A DNA stretch of 12,525 nt from positions 1-12,525 of the forward strand of contig QMYD01000020.1 of NCBI GenBank assembly GCA_003662485.1, written 5' to 3'. Source of the DNA: Candidatus Hecatellales archaeon (GTDB lineage: Archaea > Thermoproteota > Bathyarchaeia > Hecatellales > Hecatellaceae). Below are positions 1 through 6,063 of the stretch, piece by piece. The position numbers and the translations under genes are program-made. Below the pieces are notes generated by a model that worked only from the letters and a program-made list of their open reading frames with translations, did no database searches and was not told the origin of the DNA. Numbering within the stretch: position 1 is the stretch's first letter; every line of letters starts with the position of its first letter.

Positions 1-62
1 GGCTGATTCTTCTCATGAACCTTAATAGCCTCCCCAAGCGTCAGCCATCGAATCCTCGACAC
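1..62 (-). CDS. 5' end of an unidentified gene, cut by the left window edge
   Basis: Read on the minus strand, an open frame starts at GTG (62-60) and runs off the window after 20 codons. It reads M-S-R-I-R-W-L-T-L-G-E-A-I-K-V-H-E-K-N-Q. The GTG is preceded by GGGGGTG (77-71) at a spacing of 8 nt, a good SD; an in-frame TTG lies one codon upstream at 65. Codon use (CTT, GGG, GAG, GCT, ATT, AAG, GTT) resembles the other genes in the window. The fragment is too short to name. It lies 114 nt downstream of the GlcD-type gene on the same strand, so the two could be co-transcribed. The L-T-L-x-E-A-I-x-x-H pattern is loosely like the start of some Fic/Doc proteins, but I do not rely on that. Confidence 0.45.
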   Translation of the reverse strand, partial: MSRIRWLTLGEAIKVHEKNQ

Positions 63-70
63 CAACCTTA

Positions 71-110
71 CACCCCCAAGAGGGGGCTAAACTTAACTGG
101 GTTAGCCCTC
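71..110 (-). promoter_or_regulatory. Two mutually exclusive hairpins over the SD of the left-edge gene
   Basis: In the minus-strand transcript, GGGCTAA (108-102) can pair with TTAGCCC (90-84), a perfect 7-bp stem with an 11-nt loop. The overlapping segment CCCCC (86-82) can instead pair with GGGGG (77-73) across a 4-nt loop, which would hide the SD of the gene starting at 62. The two stems share bases 84-86 and cannot form together. This is the layout of a translational switch, but the elements are short, no ligand domain is visible, and a regulatory role is inference. Confidence 0.3.
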
Positions 111-176
111 CAATGGTCCCAGTATTTTTACATCCACTTTCTCATTTACATTCTCGATTTCCCTATGAAAGCGAGG

Positions 177-1580
177 TTAGGGTATTTTCTTTCCGGGGTT
201 AAGGATTCCGTTAGGGTCGAAGACCTTTTTGATCTGTCTCATCAGGTCGATTTCCTTTTCGCTGAGGTATAGGGGGAGGCTTTTAAGTCTAACACCTCCT
301 ATGCCATGCTCGGCTGAAATGGTTCCCCCAAGCTCTAAAGCTGCCTCATAAATTTCATGTCGAAGCTTCTCCGCATACTCTTCAAGGTTTACACCTTCCC
401 TCTTCATAATGCAGACGTGGATGTTTCCGTCTCCTGCATGGCCTGCCACGGGGAAGCTCGTACCATATTTTTCAGCTATCTTATCGATTTTATCGAGGAA
501 TTCGCCTATCTTCGCTGGGGGGACAGCTGTGTCCAGCCCATCCACCATCCCCTCAGCCTCCAACACGGGGAGGGCTGCGCTCCTAATCCTCAGTATTTTC
601 TCCTGCTCGTGCTTGGGCTCAGCGAATAGGATTTCAAGCGAATGGTTTTGCTCGCAGATTTCCGCTATCTTCTGACTTTCATACAAGACTTGATCACGGT
701 TCTCCCCCACGACTATGATGAGGAGGTAGCAGTTCCCCTCCTTCACTGGCCACTCCTCGCCTATATGTTTTGCAGCCTTCTCCATCAGCTCTCTCTCAGC
801 ATACTCAATGGCTAACGGTATAATCCCGCTTTGAAGGATTTTTGGAACAGTACCCACAGCCTCATGCCTACTGTTAAAGGGTGCAATAAGCGTTGCAGAG
901 GCTCCAGGCTTAGGATGAAGCTTCACGATGACCTTGGTTATGACGGCAAGGGTTCCCTCACTTCCAACGATTAAGTCTAAAAGGTCGTAGCCCGTATTAT
1001 CCTTCTGGAGTTTTCCTCCAAGATTTAGGATTTCACCTGTGGGTAGAACAACCTCTAAGCCCTTCACATAGTTTCTCATAACCCCATACTTGACGGCTCT
1101 AACTCCACCTGCATTGGTGGCTGCGAGGCCTCCAATGTGGGCGGTTTCATCGCCTGGGTGGAGGGGGAAGAATAGGCCTGCCTCCTCAGAAGCCTTTATC
1201 AGCTCTTCCAGCGTTACGCCAGCCCCCACCGTGGCCATAAGGTTTTCCCTGTCAATTTCTATCCCCTTCATCCTCTCCGTTGTGAGGACGATGCCCTCCC
1301 TCGTTGGCACGGCTCCCCCAACAAGCCCTGTTCCTCCACCCCTCGGGAAAACCGGTATCCGGTGCTCGTTGGCAAACTTCAGAATTCTGCTTACCTCCTC
1401 AGCGTTGAGGGGTTTAACCACGACGACGTTAGCGGCTGGCTTAAGCCTAAGCATTGGGTAGGTTTCATCCCTAAGGTAGTCCTCCAGCTTCTCCCTCTCG
1501 TAAACCACGTTTTTCTCGCCCACTATCTCCTTTAACGCCTCAACCACCCTCTCCATTCCCAACTTTTCCAAGGCAATCAA
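177..1580 (-). CDS. GlcD-type FAD-linked 2-hydroxyacid dehydrogenase (D-lactate/glycolate oxidase family)
   Basis: A 467-residue cytosolic flavoprotein of the GlcD/D-lactate dehydrogenase family, which oxidises 2-hydroxyacids to 2-oxoacids. The N-terminal FAD_binding_4 domain (about 45-220) carries the FAD-pyrophosphate loop PRGGGTGLVGGAVP (79-92), GGLAATNAGG (150-159) and VGSEGTLAVIT (205-215). The C-terminal FAD-oxidase domain (about 220-464) carries GHAGDGNIHV (380-389), SAEHGIG (422-428) and the terminal FDPNGILNPGK. H381, H388 and E424 match the usual metal/substrate site. Length is normal for the family. There is no signal peptide and no fused iron-sulphur (GlcF-like) domain, so the electron acceptor is unknown. 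The open frame begins at TTG (1580) with poor SD spacing; an in-frame ATG eight codons in (1556) is an equally possible start. Substrate cannot be read from sequence; D-lactate, glycolate and D-2-hydroxyglutarate are all possible. Confidence 0.9.
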   Translation of the reverse strand: MIALEKLGMERVVEALKEIVGEKNVVYEREKLEDYLRDETYPMLRLKPAANVVVVKPLNAEEVSRILKFANEHRIPVFPRGGGTGLVGGAVPTREGIVLTTERMKGIEIDRENLMATVGAGVTLEELIKASEEAGLFFPLHPGDETAHIGGLAATNAGGVRAVKYGVMRNYVKGLEVVLPTGEILNLGGKLQKDNTGYDLLDLIVGSEGTLAVITKVIVKLHPKPGASATLIAPFNSRHEAVGTVPKILQSGIIPLAIEYAERELMEKAAKHIGEEWPVKEGNCYLLIIVVGENRDQVLYESQKIAEICEQNHSLEILFAEPKHEQEKILRIRSAALPVLEAEGMVDGLDTAVPPAKIGEFLDKIDKIAEKYGTSFPVAGHAGDGNIHVCIMKREGVNLEEYAEKLRHEIYEAALELGGTISAEHGIGGVRLKSLPLYLSEKEIDLMRQIKKVFDPNGILNPGKKIP

Positions 1581-1709
1581 ACCCCCAGGAGACTCAAAGC
1601 CTTATCCCAGCCTTAAACATCAAAAAAGTTCTACAGGCCCCGGTAGCCATTAAACTCCAAGAAAAGTAAAAATTTTGCGGATTCTCCTAACATGTGATGG
1701 TAGTTCTTA
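1581..1709. promoter_or_regulatory. Divergent promoter region between the GlcD-type and activase genes
   Basis: This 129-nt gap separates two genes transcribed away from each other, so it should hold both promoters. On the plus strand, GAAAAGTAAAAATTTT (about 1661-1676) looks like a purine-rich BRE followed by a TATA-like box, about 35-40 nt before the ATG at 1710. On the minus strand, GATGTTTAAGG (around 1611-1620) could be a TATA-like box about 30-35 nt before the TTG at 1580. GTGATGG (1694-1700) matches the anti-SD end of 16S rRNA and supports the start at 1710. The boxes are called by eye only. Confidence 0.4.
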
Positions 1710-2504
1710 ATGTATTTTGCAGGAGTGGATGTAGGCTCCCTAGCCATTAAGGTATGCCTCCTAGACGGGGAGGCGAAGCTGGTAGCCTACAATATTGAGA
1801 AAACCATGGCTAAGGTGAGGGAGGCAAGCGAGGAAGCCTTCAAGCACTGCTTAGGCGAGGCTGGCTTAAAGCCTTCTGATGTGGCCTACATCGTAGCGAC
1901 GGGTTACGGTAGGAATCTTGCAGCTTCAAGCTTCGCCAACGAGAAAATAACCGAGATAACCTGCCATTCGAGGGGGGCGAGATTCCTATTTCCCAAATGC
2001 TACACGGTCATCGACGTGGGCGGTCAGGACTCGAAGGCGATAAGGCTTGACGACACTGGAAGGGTTTTAAAGTTCGCCATGAACGATAAGTGTGCAGCGG
2101 GCACGGGAAGATTCCTTGAGGTGATGGCTGAAGCCTTAGGCGTCAAACTAGAGGAGATGGGTGAAATCTCGCTTAAATCTGAGCGGAAGGCTCCGATTAC
2201 CAGCACCTGCACCGTTTTCGCAGAATCCGAGGTTATCTCACTACTTGCTTCCGGAGAAAACCCAGTAAATATTATTGCAGGCCTCCATGAGGCCATAGCC
2301 AAGAGGATAAGCAGCTTAGCCAAGCAGGTTGGAATTCGAAGTGATGTAGTCATGACGGGGGGTGTAGCAAAAAACGTAGGCGTAGTAAGAGCGCTAGAAG
2401 AGGAGATAAAAGAGAAAATTCATGTCCCCCAGGAACCCCAGATAGTTGGAGCCCTAGGGGCAGCCCTCATAGCCAGAGAGAAGGCCTCCCAGAAAGCCAC
2501 GTAA
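1710..2504 (+). CDS. BadF/BadG/BcrA/BcrD-family ATPase: 2-hydroxyacyl-CoA dehydratase activase (HgdC-type)
   Basis: A 264-residue ASKHA-fold ATPase. In the characterised family (HgdC/CompA) a homodimer holds one [4Fe-4S] cluster and uses ATP to push a single low-potential electron from ferredoxin into a 2-hydroxyacyl-CoA dehydratase; BcrA/BcrD do the same in benzoyl-CoA reductase. Visible motifs are the phosphate-1 loop GVDVGS (5-10), ATGYGR (63-68), DVGGQDSK (102-109), NDKCAAGTGRFLE with C128, CTVFAESE with C167, and the adenosine motif GGVAKN (217-222). C128 and C167 fit the two cluster-ligating cysteines per subunit, so the protein should be functional. The start is the ATG at 1710 with GTGATGG 9 nt upstream. 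No dehydratase or reductase subunits are in the window, so the partner lies elsewhere. The divergent 2-hydroxyacid dehydrogenase makes a 2-hydroxyacid route attractive, but benzoyl-CoA-type reduction is not excluded. Confidence 0.9.
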   Translation: MYFAGVDVGSLAIKVCLLDGEAKLVAYNIEKTMAKVREASEEAFKHCLGEAGLKPSDVAYIVATGYGRNLAASSFANEKITEITCHSRGARFLFPKCYTVIDVGGQDSKAIRLDDTGRVLKFAMNDKCAAGTGRFLEVMAEALGVKLEEMGEISLKSERKAPITSTCTVFAESEVISLLASGENPVNIIAGLHEAIAKRISSLAKQVGIRSDVVMTGGVAKNVGVVRALEEEIKEKIHVPQEPQIVGALGAALIAREKASQKAT

Positions 2505-2820
2505 TCGACGCTTTTCAGACTTAATCTTCATGGAACCTTTCAGATACATCTGGGCGCTACCCCGCAGCCAGCGCACAGGCCCCATCTATTCAAGCTTCTC
2601 CCATCATAGACGATGGCTACAGGTGAAGGAGAATGCGCATTCAAGGCGGAGGTTGCAGCCCTCTATCTTAACTGGCTTGAATGGTTTCCGTAGCCTCTCT
2701 CACCTCAAGGCCTAGGTGGGGCTAAAAGGCTTCAGCAAAACCTTAAAGTTAAAGGCTGGATATGAAAGTGTGAAGGCTTAGGTTTTCCTTTCAAACACGC
2801 TCTTTTGGAGGTTTGACGGA
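2505..2820. other. 316-nt gap without a convincing gene; possible decayed coding sequence
   Basis: No frame here gives a recognisable protein. An open frame at 2530-2715 has unusual composition (many Ser, Arg, His) and no SD. A different frame starting at ATG 2613 reads M-A-T-G-E-G-E-C-A-F-K-A-E-V-A-A-L-Y-L-N followed by W-L-E-W-F-P and a stop, with codons like those of the real genes. That, with stops close by in all frames, would fit a remnant of a lost gene. Near the right end, ACCTTAAAG (about 2740-2748) may be a weak TATA-like box. GGAGGT (2807-2812) is a strong SD 8 nt before the ATG at 2821. Confidence 0.35.
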
Positions 2821-4803
2821 ATGGTTGAAATTAGGAATGTTTGCGTTCTAGGCGCAGGCGTTATGGGGCATGCCATAGCTGAGCTGGCAGCCCTGTCAGG
2901 CTTCAACGTTAAGCTAAGAGACATCAGCGAGGAGCTCGTTCAGAAGGGCTACCAGAGAATCAGGGAAAGCCTTGAAATGGACGCCAAAAAAGGTAGGCTC
3001 AAAGAAGACGTGGAAACCGTTCTACGAAGGATTAAACCCGTGGTGGAGGTGGCTGAAGCCGTAAGGGATGCAGACCTCATAATAGAGGCCATCCCAGAGG
3101 TGCTTGACCTCAAAGGTAGGGCCTTCCAGGAATGCGAGCAATACTGTCCAGCCCACACCATCTTCGCCACTAATACCTCCTCCCTAAGCATTTCAAGGCT
3201 TGCAGAGTATACGGGGAGGCCGGACAGGGTGGTTGGCCTCCACTTCTTCAACCCGCCGAAGGTTATGAGGCTGGTGGAAATCGTTTGGGGTGAAAAGACG
3301 AGTAGGGAAACCGTTGAGGCTGTTGAACAGTTCTCCAAGCAACTGAACAGGGTGATCATCCATGTGAAGAAGGATGTGCCAGGCTTCGTGGTTAACAGGA
3401 TCTTTGTAACCATGGCGAATGAGGCTGCCTGGGCGCTTGAGAGGGGTGAGGGAACCATCCTGGAAATAGATTCAGCGGCCAAGTATAAGATGGGGCTGCC
3501 TAAGGGCCTCTTCGAACTCCACGACCTCCTAGGCGGAGGATGCATAGACCTAACCTACCACATCCTTGAATACTTCAGGGAAACCCTTGGCGAAACCTAT
3601 AGGCCAGCCCCACCCTTCGAGAGGCTGGTTAAGGAAGGCCATCTTGGAAAGAAGAGCGGCAGAGGCTTCTACGACCGGTCGGAGGGGAAGATAAACGAGG
3701 TCCCCCTGAAGGCTGGGGTCTCCTTCGACATTTTGAGGCTTCTCGCCCCAGCCGTCAATGAGGCAGCCTGGCTGATCGAGAGGGATGTTGCAGCCCCCCA
3801 GGAAATCGATACAGGCGTGATCTATGGTTTGAACTGTTCGAGGGCTCTCCTGAGAATGGCAGACGACGCTGGAATAGACGTAATAGTGGATAAGCTTAAG
3901 GAGCTTCATCAAGCCTACGGGGAGGAAAGGTATCGTCCAAACCCTGTTCTAACCAGGATGGTTGAGGAGGGGAGGCTTGGAAGGAAGGCGGGTGAAGGCT
4001 TCTACCGGTATGGGCCAGGCCTCTACGAGTTTGTGAAGCTGAAAATCGACAGGGAGAGTAAGATTGCAACCCTCGTGCTTAGCAGGCCTTGGAGGGCTAA
4101 CGCTCTAAACGCTACATTCCTAGACGAAATATCCGACGCTTTAACCCTGCTGGAAAAGGATCCAAACGTAAGGTGCATCGTCATAACGGGTGAGGGAAGA
4201 AACTTCTGTGCTGGAGCGGACGTCTCAGCCTTCGCCCAGGGAGATGTTACGGCGATAATCGACTTTGGAGATAAGGGCCACAACACCTTCACGAAGATAG
4301 AAACCCTCTCCAAGCCTGTTATCGCAGCGATAAATGGGCCTGCCCTCGGCGGGGGGCTTGAACTCGCCCTAGCCTGCGACCTAAGAATTGTGAGCAAGCA
4401 GGCTTTCCTAGGCCTTCCAGAACTCAACCTCGGACTTTTCCCAGGTTGGGGTGGAACTCAGAGGCTGGCAAGCCTCATAGGCCTCTCCAGGGCTAAGCAG
4501 ATAATCCTCATGAGGGAGAATGTTGACGCCGAGACGGCTTTAAAGTTTGGGATAGCCAACTACGTGGTTGAGCCTGAAAAATTTGAGGAATTCGTTTACG
4601 AGGTGGCTAGGAGGCTTGCTGAAGGCCCTCCAATCGCTTACAAACTGGTGAAAAGGGTGCTATGCTATGGAAACCAGCCCCACCTAAGAGCTAGCCTATA
4701 CTTGGAGGCAGCCTCAGGAGGCGATGTAGCCGCAACCGAAGACATCTCTGAAGGCATAACAGCCTTCACCTACCGGAGGAAGCCTGAGTTTAAAGGCCGG
4801 TAG
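2821..4803 (+). CDS. Bifunctional 3-hydroxyacyl-CoA dehydrogenase/enoyl-CoA hydratase fusion
   Basis: A 660-residue cytosolic protein expected to hydrate enoyl-CoA to 3-hydroxyacyl-CoA and oxidise that to 3-ketoacyl-CoA with NAD+ (or the reverse). Domain order: HCDH NAD-binding domain (about 4-185) with the Rossmann loop GAGVMG (11-16) and the active-site segment GLHFFNPP holding H141, with E153 after it; a first HCDH C-terminal domain (about 187-285, starting PGFVVNRIF); a second (about 300-396); and an enoyl-CoA hydratase/isomerase domain (about 405-655). In the hydratase, E514 (GGGLELALACD) and E534 (LPELNLG) match both catalytic glutamates and GPALGGG is the oxyanion-hole segment, so both activities should be intact. 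Dehydrogenase-first order is the archaeal arrangement, seen in the crotonyl-CoA hydratase/3-hydroxybutyryl-CoA dehydrogenase of Metallosphaera, and the opposite of bacterial FadB. A GGAGGT site lies 8 nt before the ATG. The thiolase 65 nt downstream is its natural partner. Chain-length preference is unknown. Confidence 0.93.
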   Translation: MVEIRNVCVLGAGVMGHAIAELAALSGFNVKLRDISEELVQKGYQRIRESLEMDAKKGRLKEDVETVLRRIKPVVEVAEAVRDADLIIEAIPEVLDLKGRAFQECEQYCPAHTIFATNTSSLSISRLAEYTGRPDRVVGLHFFNPPKVMRLVEIVWGEKTSRETVEAVEQFSKQLNRVIIHVKKDVPGFVVNRIFVTMANEAAWALERGEGTILEIDSAAKYKMGLPKGLFELHDLLGGGCIDLTYHILEYFRETLGETYRPAPPFERLVKEGHLGKKSGRGFYDRSEGKINEVPLKAGVSFDILRLLAPAVNEAAWLIERDVAAPQEIDTGVIYGLNCSRALLRMADDAGIDVIVDKLKELHQAYGEERYRPNPVLTRMVEEGRLGRKAGEGFYRYGPGLYEFVKLKIDRESKIATLVLSRPWRANALNATFLDEISDALTLLEKDPNVRCIVITGEGRNFCAGADVSAFAQGDVTAIIDFGDKGHNTFTKIETLSKPVIAAINGPALGGGLELALACDLRIVSKQAFLGLPELNLGLFPGWGGTQRLASLIGLSRAKQIILMRENVDAETALKFGIANYVVEPEKFEEFVYEVARRLAEGPPIAYKLVKRVLCYGNQPHLRASLYLEAASGGDVAATEDISEGITAFTYRRKPEFKGR

Positions 4804-4868
4804 GCGGAAACCCCTCATATAAGACTTTATTTTTTGGTTGGAGTCAAATTATAATTTGGGGTGTTTGT
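4804..4868 (+). promoter_or_regulatory. T-tract (possible terminator) and SD before the thiolase gene
   Basis: The short gap contains a T-rich tract at 4826-4835 that could end transcription of the upstream gene, as archaeal termination often uses T runs without a hairpin. An AT-rich box AAATTATAAT (4847-4856) sits too close to the ATG at 4869 for a standard leadered promoter. GGGGTG (4858-4863) ends 5 nt before the ATG and fixes the start. Whether the thiolase is read from its own promoter or by read-through cannot be decided from sequence. Confidence 0.35.
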
Positions 4869-6062
4869 ATGCCTGGTGTTAGAGATAAGGTTGCCATAAT
4901 CGGGATGGGGTGCACGAAGTTCGATGAGCACTGGGATAAGGATGTAAAGGACTTGGTGGTGGAGGCCTGCTATGAAGCCTTTGAAGATGCTGGAGTGGAG
5001 CCGAAGGATATTCAGGCAGCCTGGTGGTCGAGCGTTATCAGCGGCCTCCTAGGGCGAAGCCTCGCCTACCCGTTAAAGCTGAATTATCTCCCCATCTCGA
5101 GAGTGGAGAATAGGTGTGCCAGCGGCCACGACGCCTTCATAAACGCCTGCTATGCGGTGGCTTGCGGAGCCTTCGACCTAGTCCTTGTCTGCGGGGCTGA
5201 GAAGCTTAAGGATGTGGGTTTAGCCATCCCGGGAATAATCGACCCTGGCGAGCCGTATACGAGCAGGGTTAAGCCAGTCTTTCCTCCCCCAGCAGCCTTC
5301 GCCCAGCTTGCCATCAGATACTTCCACCACTACGGGATACCTATAGATGAGGGTAAGAGAACCCTCGCCAAGATAGCCGTTAAAAACCATTATAATGGCT
5401 CCCTAAATCCTAAGGCTCAATTCCAGCGTAGGATAACGGTTGAAGATGCCTTAAAGGCTCCCATAATCGCCTATCCGCTGGGCCTCTACGACTGCTGCGG
5501 GATAACCGATGGGGCGGCTGCAGCCATTATCACCAGGGCTGACCTAGCCAAGAACTATAGGGACGACTACGTGCTCGTGAAGGGGGTTGGGATGAGCTGT
5601 GGAATGTATCAGGCTGAAATACAAGACGACTGGAGCATGACCTACATAGAGGAAAACGTTAGAGCTTCAAGGATGGCCTACAAGGAGGCTGGAATTGAAA
5701 ACCCACGCAAGCAGCTTGACCTAGCCATAGTCCACGACTGCTTCACCATCACCGAACTTGTCATCTACGAGGACTTCGGCTTCAGCCCTAGAGGGAAGGC
5801 TAAGGAGGATGTAGACGCAGGAACCTTCGAGCTTAAAGGCGAACTCCCCGTGAACACGGATGGAGGCCTCAAATGCTTCGGCCACCCCATTGGAGCCAGC
5901 GGCCTACGCATGATATATGAGGCCTACAAGCAGCTTCAGGGGAAGGCTGGACCCAGACAGGTGGAGATAAGAAACCAGCTGGCCCTAACCCACACGCTTG
6001 GGGGAACCCCTGTTGACTCCAACACGGCTGCCATAGCTATTCTAGGCCTTAGGGGTGCTTAG
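4869..6062 (+). CDS. Thiolase, SCP2/archaeal acetyl-CoA acetyltransferase type
   Basis: A 397-residue thiolase of the SCP2-like group, which cleaves 3-ketoacyl-CoA with CoA or condenses two acyl-CoAs. The nucleophilic cysteine is C83 in NRCASGHDAF. The HDCF motif (H289-D290-C291-F292) and GHPIGASG (H339) supply the other active-site residues, and VKNHYNGSLNP (171-181) is a family signature. The C-terminal strand L-T-H-T-L-G-G (382-388 region) closes the fold. Length is typical and all catalytic positions are present, so activity is expected. SCP2-like archaeal thiolases are known to form a complex with HMG-CoA synthase through a DUF35 protein. Here the next gene begins 1 nt after the stop and encodes both of those modules in one chain, so a stable complex is very likely. 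Substrate is not obvious; acetoacetyl-CoA or a longer or branched 3-ketoacyl-CoA are options. Confidence 0.9.
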   Translation: MPGVRDKVAIIGMGCTKFDEHWDKDVKDLVVEACYEAFEDAGVEPKDIQAAWWSSVISGLLGRSLAYPLKLNYLPISRVENRCASGHDAFINACYAVACGAFDLVLVCGAEKLKDVGLAIPGIIDPGEPYTSRVKPVFPPPAAFAQLAIRYFHHYGIPIDEGKRTLAKIAVKNHYNGSLNPKAQFQRRITVEDALKAPIIAYPLGLYDCCGITDGAAAAIITRADLAKNYRDDYVLVKGVGMSCGMYQAEIQDDWSMTYIEENVRASRMAYKEAGIENPRKQLDLAIVHDCFTITELVIYEDFGFSPRGKAKEDVDAGTFELKGELPVNTDGGLKCFGHPIGASGLRMIYEAYKQLQGKAGPRQVEIRNQLALTHTLGGTPVDSNTAAIAILGLRGA

Positions 6063-6063
6063 C

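Noticed and set aside
48..55. TCGAATCC resembling a tRNA T-loop
   Set aside because: No flanking T-stem pairs, and no anticodon arm or acceptor stem can be built around it; on the minus strand the stretch reads as the start of a coding sequence.
102..176. The GlcD-type frame continues for about 25 codons beyond its TAA to a second stop
   Set aside because: The protein already ends at the normal family C-terminus (FDPNGILNPGK followed by three residues) and nothing indicates stop-codon read-through; probably chance.
1090..1461. Long open frames antisense to real genes, here and at 2949-3545, 6090-6548, 8534-8950 and 10931-11302
   Set aside because: They mirror the codon bias of the well-supported genes on the opposite strand and show no domains of their own.
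2530..2715. A 61-codon open frame in the intergenic region
   Set aside because: Composition rich in Ser, Arg and His, no SD, codon use unlike the neighbours, no recognisable motif.
6055..6063. GTG start that would extend the HMGCS-like protein by three residues into the thiolase gene
   Set aside because: The SD AGGGGTG overlaps the GTG itself and is correctly spaced for ATG 6064, where the conserved N-terminus begins.
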